Shown: piece by piece, positions 1 through 7,454 of the stretch
Position numbering within the stretch: position 1 is the stretch's first letter
How the letters are laid out: each line of letters begins with the position of its first letter
Assembly: GCA_023413555.1 (NCBI GenBank)
Contig: JAEZPG010000067.1
Location: forward strand, 1 to 12,933
Source: Bacillota bacterium
GTDB taxonomy: Bacteria; Bacillota; Clostridia; Lachnospirales; Lachnospiraceae
Reading direction: 5' to 3'
Length of the DNA: 12,933 bases
The notes under the pieces: generated by a model
Told to the model about the DNA's origin: nothing
Databases searched by the model: none
Seen by the model: the letters and a program-made list of their open reading frames with translations, nothing else
Program-made: the position numbers and the translations under genes

Positions 1-1
1 T

Positions 2-64
2 AGCATGGAGGATGCAGAGGAGAAATTAAAGGCATTAAGAGAAGACGAAGTATTTAATGTGTAA
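2..64 (+). CDS. C-terminal end of an upstream protein (partial)
   Basis: An open frame enters from the left edge and ends at TAA 62-64, giving 20 residues ending in REDEVFNV. The piece is charged and probably helical (DAEEKLKALRED), as in many protein tails. Nothing in it identifies a family. The frame and codon use fit a coding sequence, but at this length that is weak support. A strong inverted repeat begins 40 bases after the stop. Confidence 0.5.
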   Translation, partial: SMEDAEEKLKALREDEVFNV

Positions 65-101
65 ATAGAATAGAGAAAAGGCTCTGGCCAAAAAGATGAT
101 A

Positions 102-148
102 TGATTCCCCTTAAGTAGACAAGGCAATAGTCTTCTTAAGGGGAATTA
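102..148. other. Strong inverted repeat after the upstream gene
   Basis: The arms 104-120 (ATTCCCCTTAAGTAGAC) and 130-146 (GTCTTCTTAAGGGGAAT) pair over 17 positions with a single mismatch, around a 9-nt loop; two flanking pairs (one G-U) extend it slightly. There is no T-run on either side, so it is not a textbook intrinsic terminator, although it stands where one would be expected for the gene ending at 64. The right arm contains AAGGGG, which lies 5 nt before an ATG at 149. The structure could therefore mask a ribosome binding site, if that ORF is real. Confidence 0.6.
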
Positions 149-271
149 ATGCTATTTGCACCTAGTATTTTGAGACTTTTAGTATACGAGGTTTTCCTCT
201 ACGAGAGCACTAATAAGGACATTCAGAAGGAGACATCACCAAAAACATTTGACAAAAAGGTATCTGAGTAA
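149..271 (+). CDS. Doubtful 40-aa ORF
   Basis: The frame starts at ATG 149, runs 40 codons and stops at TAA 269-271. It has a Shine-Dalgarno-like AAGGGG (138-143) at good spacing, but that motif lies in the arm of the preceding hairpin. The N-terminal part is hydrophobic (LFAPSILRLLVYEVFLY) and the rest is polar and lysine-rich. No family is recognised. Against it, the promoter of the esterase gene overlaps its 3' end, and it may be a chance frame or a remnant of a decayed gene. Confidence 0.22.
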   Translation: MLFAPSILRLLVYEVFLYESTNKDIQKETSPKTFDKKVSE

Positions 272-278
272 ATATAAT
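249..278 (+). promoter_or_regulatory. SigA-type promoter of the esterase gene
   Basis: TTGACA at 249-254 and TATAAT at 273-278 are both exact consensus hexamers, separated by 18 nt. Transcription would start near 285, giving a leader of about 100 nt before the start codon at 386. It is one of the best promoters in the window and suggests constitutive, fairly strong expression. Confidence 0.8.
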
Positions 279-385
279 GAATAGTATATATTTTTATCAA
301 AATATGGCATAAAAAAGTATTATTTAACATTAATAAGTACATATGAAATGCCAAGATTGAATGAAAAAGTAAAAGGAGCGTAAAT

Positions 386-1276
386 ATGGTAGATCAAGAG
401 TTGTTAAAAGAGTCACTGAAGCCTGTTATTAGTTTGTTAGATCAGTGTCCAACTGGTATCAGAATTCCATCTAATTGGGAGGCACCAGAGGGATATCGAT
501 TGGAAACATTGGATGTTGCAGGGGTACCAGTAGAACATCTAGTTCCAAATAATGACAATGGAAAGGTGATTTTGCAATTTCACGGTGGTGGATTTCTTTA
601 TTCTTACTTAGATAATTACAGAGATGTTGCATGTATGTACTCGAAAGTAGCCAATGGTGCCGCAGTATATAGTGTAGATTATAGAGTTGCGCCACAATAC
701 AGATATCCTTGTGCACATGAGGATTGTTTAAGTGTATATAAATGGTTATTAAATAAGGGTATAAAAAATGAAGATATCATAATTGTTGGTGATTCTGCAG
801 GTGGCAATCTAGCTCTTTCCATTCCTTTGCAGATACGTGATCAGGGTATGCCTCTTCCTAAAGCGGTTCTAGCTTTGTCACCATGGGCAAATCTAAAGGG
901 AGGATACAAAGCTCGAACAGAAAATTATGAAAAAGATATTATTCTTGGTAAGTATGGCATAAAAATGGGAGAAGGAGTTTGGGATCCTACATATTATACG
1001 GAAGAAGAGAATTTTTGTAATCCTTATGTTTCACCTGTATATGGCGATTATACAGATTTTCCAGATGTTCTCATACAGGCTGGTTCATTTGAAATGCTAT
1101 TAGACGATGCAAAGACTGTAGTAGAGAAGGCCGTTGCCAAGGGAGTAAATGCTACTTTAACAGTATATGAAGAGATGCCACATGACTTTCAACTATTTCT
1201 ACCAAGCCTAGAGGAAACCAATCGTGCTTGGTATGAGATTCATAATTTCCTATGTAAAGAATTTGAATTGCTATAG
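386..1276 (+). CDS. Alpha/beta hydrolase, HSL-type esterase
   Basis: This 296-aa cytoplasmic protein is an alpha/beta hydrolase of the hormone-sensitive-lipase type (abhydrolase-3 fold), expected to cleave short acyl esters. Visible hallmarks are the oxyanion-hole motif HGGG at residues 66-69, the nucleophile elbow GDSAGG at 135-140 (Ser137), and PHDF with the likely catalytic His266. The acid position, usually the first Asp of DPL in this family, reads E-M-L here, so Glu236 may be the acid, with Asp240 as an alternative. No signal peptide is seen. The start is supported by AAAGGAG about 8 nt upstream of ATG 386. The gene is flanked by its own promoter (249-278) and terminator (1319-1384), so it is probably monocistronic. 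The natural substrate cannot be told from sequence; acetyl-esterase or a related carboxylesterase is likely. Confidence 0.9.
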   Translation: MVDQELLKESLKPVISLLDQCPTGIRIPSNWEAPEGYRLETLDVAGVPVEHLVPNNDNGKVILQFHGGGFLYSYLDNYRDVACMYSKVANGAAVYSVDYRVAPQYRYPCAHEDCLSVYKWLLNKGIKNEDIIIVGDSAGGNLALSIPLQIRDQGMPLPKAVLALSPWANLKGGYKARTENYEKDIILGKYGIKMGEGVWDPTYYTEEENFCNPYVSPVYGDYTDFPDVLIQAGSFEMLLDDAKTVVEKAVAKGVNATLTVYEEMPHDFQLFLPSLEETNRAWYEIHNFLCKEFELL

Positions 1277-1318
1277 ATAATACAAGCTGCAAATGGACTT
1301 ACTCTGAAAGAGTTCTTG

Positions 1319-1384
1319 AACTCACTCTCATTGTCTATATTATGTCGGATTCGACAAAATTGAGATAAGGGGAGTGAGTTTTTT
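1319..1384 (+). terminator. Rho-independent terminator after the esterase gene
   Basis: AACTCACTC (1319-1327) pairs perfectly with GAGTGAGTT (1372-1380), and the second arm runs into six T (1379-1384). The long loop between them contains further partial pairing (ATTGTC with GACAAAAT). Confidence 0.75.
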
Positions 1385-1407
1385 GATTTATTAAGAAAAT
1401 AAATATC

Positions 1408-1436
1408 TTACTTTTAAAAGAAAAAATTGGTATAAT
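1408..1436 (+). promoter_or_regulatory. Possible promoter of the frameshifted gene
   Basis: TATAAT at 1431-1436 is an exact -10 hexamer. At 17 nt upstream only a poor -35 (TTACTT, 1408-1413) is present. A start near 1443 would place the start codon at 1474 about 30 nt downstream, which is a usual distance. Confidence 0.45.
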
Positions 1437-1473
1437 AATTGCTAATAAAACATTGTTTATTGGGGGAAGGAAT

Positions 1474-1946
1474 ATGAAATGGAGGACGAAAAGGAAGGGA
1501 ATTATACTATGGCTAATAATAATAGCCTCTTTTGCTATACTTTATATTGTGCCTGTACTGGCTCAAGGAGTTTCTTTGAGATACTGGGTTAAACTTGGAT
1601 TCCCTAATCCTATAAAAGTACTCGAATATAGGATAGATGAGTATCCAGGACATTCCTTAGAGTGTATGCGATTCCCAGAGCAACTAATGAAGGATATGAA
1701 AGGCAAAAGGGCATTAGAATATAGTGAAAAAGGAACAGGAATAGATATGAAAGGATATCATCTTCATATTGTGATTCAAGAGAACATGTTATGGATGAAT
1801 TCTTCTATTCTGATCCAGAAGGCAAAGGAACAGAGTATGAGCTAGGTTGCTTTTATTGTGAACCAGAAAAGTTCCTAACATTTCATTTTACCTATGATAA
1901 AAATAATATACTAATTAACATGATAATTACGAAAGGTATGATGTAA
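1474..1946 (+). pseudogene. Small membrane-anchored protein gene, frameshifted
   Basis: ATG 1474 follows GGGGGAAGG closely and begins a protein with a basic N-terminus (KWRTKRKG) and one hydrophobic segment (about residues 9-30), an N-terminal anchor or uncleaved signal. The first frame stops at 1843-1845 after 123 codons, but its last 20 or so residues look unlike protein. From about 1780 another frame stays open to TAA 1944-1946 and reads like a natural continuation (DEFFYSDPEGKG, YELGCFYCEPEKF, FTYDKNN). Removing two bases from the GAGA at 1780-1783 joins the two into about 156 codons. A TTG start at 1453 would be possible, but no ribosome binding site precedes it. The family is not recognised; the shape is a small anchored extracytoplasmic protein. 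The shift could be real decay or a sequencing error. Confidence 0.72.
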
Positions 1947-2052
1947 GAGGAAGGTTACATAAAATCGACTATTTTAATAGTTTTAGATAAAAGTAATCTA
2001 AGAGACGTGTTGTTACTGTAGAGATATTATTATTTAGAATTTAGGTGAAAGA

Positions 2053-2724
2053 ATGTATCGAATACTTATTATAGAAGATGATAGGGGTATTGCGGAGGCA
2101 GTGGCGGAACAAGCAGATAAATGGGGACTAGACGTAAGATGTGTAGAAGATTTTCGAGCTATCATGGAGGATTTTATTGTGTATCAACCACACTTGATTT
2201 TACTGGATATCTCCCTGCCATTTTTCAACGGTTACTATTGGTGCAGTGAGATTCGTAAAATATCCAAGGTGCCAATTATCTTTATTTCTTCGGTCTCTGA
2301 TAATATGAATATTGTCATGGCAATGAATATGGGGGGGGATGATTTTATTCCCAAGCCCTTTGACCAAAGTGTGTTGATGGCAAAGGTACAGGCAATGCTT
2401 CGCCGGACTTATGATTTTACGCCTGATATGCCAATTCTTACTCATCGGGGAGCATTCTTAGATATAGGAAAGAATGCATTGACCTATCAGAATCAGACGA
2501 TTGATCTGACCAAAAACGAATACCGTATTCTCCTTAGCTTGCTGGAGAATAAGGAGCAGGTAGTTAGCCGAGAGAAGCTAATGGAGAGACTATGGGAGAC
2601 TGATTCCTTTGTAGATGACAACACCTTAACAGTTAATATTAATCGGCTGAGAAAGAAGCTAGATATCGTGGGGCTGAATGGATTTATTACCACAAAATTT
2701 GGAGTTGGCTATCTCATTGAGTAA
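2053..2724 (+). CDS. OmpR-family response regulator, BceR type
   Basis: This 223-aa cytoplasmic regulator pairs with the kinase that follows 18 nt downstream. The receiver domain (about residues 1-120) has the acidic pocket E8-D9-D10, the phospho-acceptor Asp52 (LLDISLP), Ser79/Ser80 in the switch position and Lys101 (IPKPF). The winged-helix DNA-binding domain (about 125-223) shows the OmpR pattern NEYRIL, VVSREKLMERLW, DDNTLTVNINRLRKKL and the final wing KFGVGYLIE. The length is typical. ATG 2053 is preceded by AGGTGA. The short kinase and the BceAB-like transporter nearby place it in the BceR group, which controls resistance to peptide antibiotics. The likely target is the inverted repeat at 4388-4403. 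I see no equally good site or promoter in front of this gene. Confidence 0.92.
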   Translation: MYRILIIEDDRGIAEAVAEQADKWGLDVRCVEDFRAIMEDFIVYQPHLILLDISLPFFNGYYWCSEIRKISKVPIIFISSVSDNMNIVMAMNMGGDDFIPKPFDQSVLMAKVQAMLRRTYDFTPDMPILTHRGAFLDIGKNALTYQNQTIDLTKNEYRILLSLLENKEQVVSREKLMERLWETDSFVDDNTLTVNINRLRKKLDIVGLNGFITTKFGVGYLIE

Positions 2725-2742
2725 AGTAGAGAGGGTGTTAGG

Positions 2743-3732
2743 ATGAAATTAGTTCTTGCGTATCTAAGACAGATAAGGAAGGGAATCCTTCTATACTTGA
2801 CCTTTGGAATCATCTTCGCCATCACATTCCTTCTGTATCATCTTCCTTTTAAAGCAGTTCTCTACCCAGTTGGTCTTTGTTTAATGATTGGAGTGGGCTA
2901 TATCATCCAAGGATATATGCATATATGTCGCAGACATTATGAATTTTTGGAGTTATCTAAAGTGACAGCAACTATGAGCAATCGTCTCCCTACAGCGGAG
3001 AAAATCGAGGATACGGATTACCAGGAGATTATCCGCTTGCTTTTGGAGGAAAAGGCTCATCTTGAGACTAGGATGAATAATCAATATAACGACATGATTG
3101 ATTACTATACCGTTTGGGCGCACCAGATTAAGACACCAATTGCTTTTATGCGACTTACTTTGCAGAATAAAGATACAGAGTTATCTAGAAGATTAATGGT
3201 AGAGCTATTTCGTATCGAGCAGTATGTGGAAATGGTCCTTGCATTTTTGCGGCTAGGATCGGTAACTAATGATTTTGTTATTAAGGAATATGAATTAGAT
3301 GCTATGATCCGACAGGCTGTGAAGAAGTATTCTGGTGAATTCATTGAAAGAAAGATTCGTTTAGACTATAAACCAACAGCTATTGTTGTTGTCACGGATG
3401 AAAAATGGTTCTCTTTTGTCTTAGAACAGTTACTTAGCAATGCGCTTAAGTATACCAGACAGGGTTGTATCAGCATATACTTAGAGAAGCCTCATATTCT
3501 TTGCATAAAGGATACAGGAATCGGAATCGCTGCAGAGGATCTGCCACGTATCTTTGACAAGGGCTATACCGGATATAACGGGCGTAGTGATAAAAAAGCT
3601 ACAGGGCTTGGCTTATACCTTTGTAAGACTATTTGCAGGAAACTGGAGCATACCATCACAGCGACTTCTTCGCTAGGTCAGGGTACCATAGTGCAGATAG
3701 ATTTAAACCAATATAACTTAAGCAAAGAATGA
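2743..3732 (+). CDS. Intramembrane-sensing histidine kinase, BceS type
   Basis: This 329-aa membrane kinase has two closely spaced helices (about residues 14-32 and 37-58) and almost no extracytoplasmic loop. That is the layout of BceS-type kinases, which sense through their partner ABC permease rather than a ligand-binding domain. The dimerisation and phosphotransfer motif is WAHQIKTP with His127. The ATPase domain has the N box LLSNALKYT (Asn233), the G1 box DTGIG (257-261) and the G2 box TGLGL (287-291), and all key residues are present. It should phosphorylate the regulator encoded just upstream. The start at 2743 follows GAGAGGGTGTTAGG. The bce-like transporter genes begin about 760 nt downstream, after one intervening gene. 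Confidence 0.92.
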   Translation: MKLVLAYLRQIRKGILLYLTFGIIFAITFLLYHLPFKAVLYPVGLCLMIGVGYIIQGYMHICRRHYEFLELSKVTATMSNRLPTAEKIEDTDYQEIIRLLLEEKAHLETRMNNQYNDMIDYYTVWAHQIKTPIAFMRLTLQNKDTELSRRLMVELFRIEQYVEMVLAFLRLGSVTNDFVIKEYELDAMIRQAVKKYSGEFIERKIRLDYKPTAIVVVTDEKWFSFVLEQLLSNALKYTRQGCISIYLEKPHILCIKDTGIGIAAEDLPRIFDKGYTGYNGRSDKKATGLGLYLCKTICRKLEHTITATSSLGQGTIVQIDLNQYNLSKE

Positions 3733-3778
3733 TTTATTACAACAATTATAGTGAAATTAAAAGACGGTAGGCGAAATA

Positions 3779-4363
3779 ATGAGAAAAAATGCTATCATAC
3801 TTCTTCATGAGATTTACGGGAGAAATACATTTATAGAAGTGGTTTGTCAAAATTATAGGGACAGGGGATTTGATGTTTTTTGTCCGAGCTTAATAGACAG
3901 ACAGCCATTTCATTATGATGAAGCTCATAAAGCATATGAGTATTTTATGAAGACAGGTGGATTTACTAGATCGCAAGCAATATCCGCTATGGTTACTCAT
4001 CTGAAAGAAAGTTATGAAAAGGTGATCTTGATTGGTTTTAGTGTAGGTGCAACGATTGCGTGGAAATGTTGTGAAAATACCGCTTGCGATGCAATAGTAG
4101 GGTGTTATGGTTCACGTATTAGAGATGATATGCAAATGAGCCCAAATTGTCCAACGCTCTTACTTTTTTCACAAGAAGATTCTTTTGATGTTAATATAGT
4201 AGTTGATCAACTACAAGAAAAAGCAAATTTAGAGATACATGTTTTTCCAACTAAGCATGGTTTTATGGATCGTTATTCGCCAAACTATGATAGACGATAT
4301 GCACAGGATGCGGAGGATTTAATGCTTCGTTTTCTATCAGAAGCTTGCCATAAAGACATATAA
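3779..4363 (+). CDS. Dienelactone-hydrolase-like alpha/beta hydrolase
   Basis: This 194-aa cytoplasmic protein resembles the dienelactone hydrolase family in length and motifs: HEIYG near the N-terminus (10-14), the nucleophile elbow GFSVG (86-90), Asp134 after the fifth strand region (LLLFSQED) and His160 in KHGFMDR. The nucleophile is Ser88, whereas classical dienelactone hydrolases use Cys, so activity as a general esterase or hydrolase is more likely than the aromatic-degradation reaction. No signal peptide or membrane segment is seen. It starts 46 nt after the kinase stop, on the same strand and with no terminator between, so it is probably cotranscribed with the two-component genes. A terminator follows at 4413-4455. 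Its place inside an antibiotic-resistance module suggests, but does not show, a link to drug or envelope stress. Confidence 0.85.
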   Translation: MRKNAIILLHEIYGRNTFIEVVCQNYRDRGFDVFCPSLIDRQPFHYDEAHKAYEYFMKTGGFTRSQAISAMVTHLKESYEKVILIGFSVGATIAWKCCENTACDAIVGCYGSRIRDDMQMSPNCPTLLLFSQEDSFDVNIVVDQLQEKANLEIHVFPTKHGFMDRYSPNYDRRYAQDAEDLMLRFLSEACHKDI

Positions 4364-4387
4364 GGAGTTAAGGAAATCTACACCAAT

Positions 4388-4403
4388 CTTACAAAAGTGT
4401 AAG
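4388..4403. promoter_or_regulatory. BceR-type operator upstream of the transporter genes
   Basis: CTTACA (4388-4393), AAAG, TGTAAG (4398-4403) is a perfect 6+6 inverted repeat. It fits the TNACA-N4-TGTAA pattern described for BceR-like regulators of Firmicutes. It ends about 55 nt upstream of the TACAAT box at 4458, a fitting place for an activator site. It is the only match I found in the window by eye. Confidence 0.7.
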
Positions 4404-4412
4404 AAGTGAGGC

Positions 4413-4455
4413 GGGAAATGTAAGGCGATTCGATGGCGTTACATTTCCCCTTTTT
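4413..4455 (+). terminator. Terminator between the hydrolase and transporter genes
   Basis: GGGAAATGTAA (4413-4423) pairs perfectly with TTACATTTCCC (4439-4449) around a 15-nt loop and is followed by CTTTTT (4450-4455). It would end transcripts from the upstream genes. The right arm overlaps the -35 region of the transporter promoter, so the same bases serve two purposes. Confidence 0.65.
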
Positions 4456-4463
4456 GATACAAT
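4435..4463 (+). promoter_or_regulatory. Transporter promoter, probably activator-dependent
   Basis: TACAAT at 4458-4463 is a good -10 box. At 17 nt upstream the sequence is GGCGTT (4435-4440), a poor -35, which is expected when an activator such as a BceR-type regulator recruits RNA polymerase. Transcription would start near 4470, giving a short leader to ATG 4496. Confidence 0.5.
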
Positions 4464-4495
4464 AACCACGAAAGAAAGAAATGGAGGAAACATAG

Positions 4496-5260
4496 ATGAG
4501 CATTTTGGAAGTTAATGGACTAAAAAAGATATATTCCACCCGATTTGGCGGAAATAAAGTGGAAGCACTTAAAAATGTTAACTTTAGTGTGGAACAAGGA
4601 GAATATGTTGTGGTTATGGGAGAGTCAGGCTCAGGAAAGACAACTCTGTTAAACATACTGGCGGCTCTTGATAAACCTACCAACGGAACGATACTGTTGG
4701 ATGGCAATGATCTGGCAAAGATTAAGGAGTCTGCAATGGCAACTTTTCGGCGTGACAACTTGGGATTTGTATTCCAGGACTTTAATTTGCTAGATACCTT
4801 TAGCTTAGAGGACAATATTTATCTCCCGCTAGTTCTGGCAGGAGTATCTTATGATAAAATGCATTCTCGCTTACAGCCAATTGCTGCAAAGCTTCATATC
4901 TCGGAATTATTAAAGAAATATCCCTATGAGGTGTCAGGTGGACAGAAGCAGCGGGCAGCAGTCGCCAGAGCCTTAATCACTAATCCTAGGCTTATTCTTG
5001 CGGATGAGCCTACTGGAGCGCTAGACTCTAAGGCGACAGATGAGTTGCTACGCCTATTTGGTGAGATCAATGCCAGTGGTCAAACAATCATTATGGTGTC
5101 TCACTCCATTAAAGCGGCCAGCCATGCGGGAAGGGTGCTTTTTATCAAGGATGGAGAGGTTTTTCATCAGCTATACCGTGGCAATAGCACCAATGAGCAA
5201 ATGTATCAAAAGGTATCTGACACCTTGACTTTGATTGCGACAGGCGGTGATCAGGAATGA
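4496..5260 (+). CDS. ABC transporter ATPase, BceA type
   Basis: This 254-aa ATPase of the MacB/LolD/BceA class powers the permease encoded directly downstream. Motifs in order are Walker A GESGSGKTT (42-50), Q-loop Gln94 (VFQDFNLL), signature VSGGQ (146-150), Walker B LILAD with catalytic Glu171, D-loop ALD (175-177) and H-loop His203. All catalytic residues are present. GGAGG lies 9 nt before ATG 4496. The stop overlaps the start of the permease gene by 4 nt (ATGA), a sign of translational coupling. In the known family the complex removes peptide antibiotics such as bacitracin or lantibiotics from their lipid targets and also signals to the kinase. Which drug this one handles is not visible. 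Confidence 0.93.
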   Translation: MSILEVNGLKKIYSTRFGGNKVEALKNVNFSVEQGEYVVVMGESGSGKTTLLNILAALDKPTNGTILLDGNDLAKIKESAMATFRRDNLGFVFQDFNLLDTFSLEDNIYLPLVLAGVSYDKMHSRLQPIAAKLHISELLKKYPYEVSGGQKQRAAVARALITNPRLILADEPTGALDSKATDELLRLFGEINASGQTIIMVSHSIKAASHAGRVLFIKDGEVFHQLYRGNSTNEQMYQKVSDTLTLIATGGDQE

Positions 5261-7302
5261 AAGTAGGATTTTACCCAAAGCTTGCTCTAGAAAGTATCAG
5301 AAAGAATAAACGACTATATTCACCATATATTCTTACCTGTATAGGGATGGTAATGATGCACTATATTATTAGTTTTTTACATTACTCAGAGACCATGTCT
5401 CATGTACCGAAAGCTGATGTTGCTACCTCTTTGATGGATTTTGGATCAGATATAGTTGCATTTTATGCTGCCATATTTCTATTTTACACCAATTCTTTTT
5501 TGATTCGCAGACGAAAAAAGGAGTTTGGATTATATAACATCTTGGGAATGGGAAAGCGTAATATAGCTTGGATTCTCTTCTGGGAAGTTATGATAGTAAC
5601 AGGGTGTGCATTAGGAGTAGGTTTGCTGACGGGATTTGTAGCATCCAAATTAGCGGAACTTGGATTGATTAATGCTATGAGGGGTGAGGTATCCTATACT
5701 CTAGAGATATCTACTAAGGCTGTATTGAATACTGTCTTGATTTTTATTATTATATTTGCATTGTTGTTTCTTAACACGCTACGTCAACTGTGGTGTACTA
5801 ATGCGATTACCTTATTGCGCAGTGAGAATGTGGGAGAAAAACCACCGAAAGCAAATTGGTTTGTGGGAGCGCTGGGACTTCTAATTCTTGCAACGGCTTA
5901 TTATATTGCGTTAACCATTGACAATCCTATTTCTGCCATGCTATGGTTTTTTGTTGCAGTCCTACTGGTAACTATCGGTACACAGTTTACTTTTGTATAT
6001 GGTTCTGTATCGTTTTGTCGAATTATGCAAAAGAGAAAGCAATACTATTATAAACCCAATCATTTTGTATCAGTCTCTTCAATGGTATATCGAATGAAAC
6101 GTAATGGCGCTGGCCTGGCTTCTATCTGTATCCTTGCTACTATGGTTTTGGTGATGATCTCCTCTACTACTTGTCTCTATTTTGGCACAGAGGATTCTAT
6201 TTCTTCTAGATATCCGAAAGACATTAATCTAGAGGTTGAGATGAAGAATGGGGAGGGCTTAGAGGAGGATAATGTTGCAGCAATTAGACAGAAGATAGAT
6301 TTGATTTGTGACAAATATAGTGTAGAACCAACCCAAGTAGCAGAGTATCCAGTATTATCTTTCCAAGGATTTCTTGAAGGAAATGTCTTGGAGACAGATA
6401 TTAATAAGCTTACCCCTTATAATATGAACACCGATCCTAATGCATGCAACCTCTATTTTGTAGAATTGGAGGATTATAACCGAATTATGGGGGAGAAGGA
6501 AACTCTTAAGGCCAATGAAGCTCTAATGTATCTGTATCCAAGTGATTATAGTGAGGATGTACTAACCATAAAGAGTGGGCCTACTCTGAATATAAAAAAA
6601 CATCTGAAAGAGTTTATTACAAATGGCAATGTTGCAATGAATCTTACTCCTACCATGTATGTCATAGTATCTGACCTTGGTAAAGGAATGGATGGTCTGA
6701 AAAAACTGAAGGACAATAGTGGAGAGCCGTTGCTTCGCATGAATTGGACCTATGCATTTAATACTAGTATGGACAGTGATGTTCAGATTGCTCTTTGGGA
6801 GGATTGTAATAAAGCACTAAAAACCTTAGAGAGTAAGGAACAGAATAAGATGGTGCGTTATATCTGTGAAGGACGTGAAAAAAATCGTAGTGACTATTAT
6901 GCCAGATATGGTAGCCTTTTTGTCCTTGGAATCATTCTTAGTATCGTGTTTATCTTTGCAACAGTTCTTATCATATACTATAAACAGATATCTGAAGGGT
7001 ATGAGGATCAAGACCGGTTTAGTATTATGCAAAAAGTCGGTATGACTAAAAAGGAAATCAGAAAAAGTATTAATTCCCAGCTACTCACAGTATTCTTTAT
7101 GCCATTAATAGGGGCTGCAATACATTTAGCATTTGCATTTTCTAGTATTAGAAAAATACTTCTGCTTTTTGGACTGGATAATGTCCCATTATTTATACTA
7201 ACTACTGTGTTGAGCTTTTTGTTATTTACTCTCTTTTATGTCTTAGTGTACCGTTTTACTTCTAATGCTTATTATAAAATTGTCAGTGGAGGGAGAGAAT
7301 AA
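5257..7302 (+). CDS. ABC transporter permease, BceB type (FtsX fold)
   Basis: This 681-aa membrane protein has the BceB layout: about seven hydrophobic segments in residues 24-306, an extracellular domain of about 240 residues (about 310-550), then three more helices (about 551-575, 609-630, 643-665). FtsX-like motifs sit near the membrane (RRKKEFGLYNILGMGK and MQKVGMTKKEIRKS), where they contact the ATPase. The large extracellular domain is the likely drug-sensing and binding part and the main determinant of specificity. It overlaps the ATPase gene by 4 nt, so the two are surely coexpressed. The 3' end has a diverged, shortened relative at 9195-9416. There is no clear terminator after it, only the AT-rich palindrome around 7334-7348. 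Confidence 0.93.
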   Translation: MKVGFYPKLALESIRKNKRLYSPYILTCIGMVMMHYIISFLHYSETMSHVPKADVATSLMDFGSDIVAFYAAIFLFYTNSFLIRRRKKEFGLYNILGMGKRNIAWILFWEVMIVTGCALGVGLLTGFVASKLAELGLINAMRGEVSYTLEISTKAVLNTVLIFIIIFALLFLNTLRQLWCTNAITLLRSENVGEKPPKANWFVGALGLLILATAYYIALTIDNPISAMLWFFVAVLLVTIGTQFTFVYGSVSFCRIMQKRKQYYYKPNHFVSVSSMVYRMKRNGAGLASICILATMVLVMISSTTCLYFGTEDSISSRYPKDINLEVEMKNGEGLEEDNVAAIRQKIDLICDKYSVEPTQVAEYPVLSFQGFLEGNVLETDINKLTPYNMNTDPNACNLYFVELEDYNRIMGEKETLKANEALMYLYPSDYSEDVLTIKSGPTLNIKKHLKEFITNGNVAMNLTPTMYVIVSDLGKGMDGLKKLKDNSGEPLLRMNWTYAFNTSMDSDVQIALWEDCNKALKTLESKEQNKMVRYICEGREKNRSDYYARYGSLFVLGIILSIVFIFATVLIIYYKQISEGYEDQDRFSIMQKVGMTKKEIRKSINSQLLTVFFMPLIGAAIHLAFAFSSIRKILLLFGLDNVPLFILTTVLSFLLFTLFYVLVYRFTSNAYYKIVSGGRE

Positions 7303-7338
7303 GCGGGAGAATTTGTTAAGATTGTATCTTAGCTATTT

Positions 7339-7368
7339 CTAAGAAATATCACTAAATTACTAAGAAAT
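7339..7368. repeat. Two CTAAGAAAT direct repeats upstream of a promoter
   Basis: CTAAGAAAT occurs at 7339-7347 and 7360-7368, with starts 21 bp apart (two helical turns), and the second ends 12 bp before the -35 box at 7381. The first copy is also half of a palindrome (TATTTCT-A-AGAAATA, 7334-7348). Spacing and position fit an activator binding site, but the sequence is AT-rich and the match could be chance. Confidence 0.35.
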
Positions 7369-7380
7369 GAATATTTTCTA

Positions 7381-7408
7381 TTGATATTATACCATTTTAT
7401 GGCATAAT
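7381..7408 (+). promoter_or_regulatory. Probable promoter of the secreted-protein gene
   Basis: TTGATA (7381-7386) and CATAAT (7403-7408) are separated by 16 nt and each differs from consensus by one base. Transcription would start near 7415, about 40 nt before ATG 7455. Confidence 0.55.
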
Positions 7409-7454
7409 AAGTATTGAGAAGGAAAATAATATATATATACGGGAGGTCAATGAA

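Noticed and set aside
1780..1783. Programmed ribosomal frameshifting in the small anchored gene
   Set aside because: GAGA is not a slippery heptamer, and no stimulatory stem or internal Shine-Dalgarno sequence is evident; a simple mutation or sequencing error is more likely.
1968..2001. Two small inverted repeats (ACTATT-AATAGT and TTAGAT-ATCTAA) upstream of the response regulator gene
   Set aside because: They are short and AT-rich, no promoter boxes line up with them, and they do not match the BceR-type operator pattern.
4378..4815. Open frame of 145 codons on the minus strand
   Set aside because: It lies opposite the ATPase start and its promoter region; the plus-strand protein has complete ABC motifs, and the minus frame has no ribosome binding site or recognisable domain.
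7334..7348. TATTTCT-A-AGAAATA palindrome as terminator of the permease gene
   Set aside because: The stem is AT-only apart from one pair, has no usable loop and no T-run after it.
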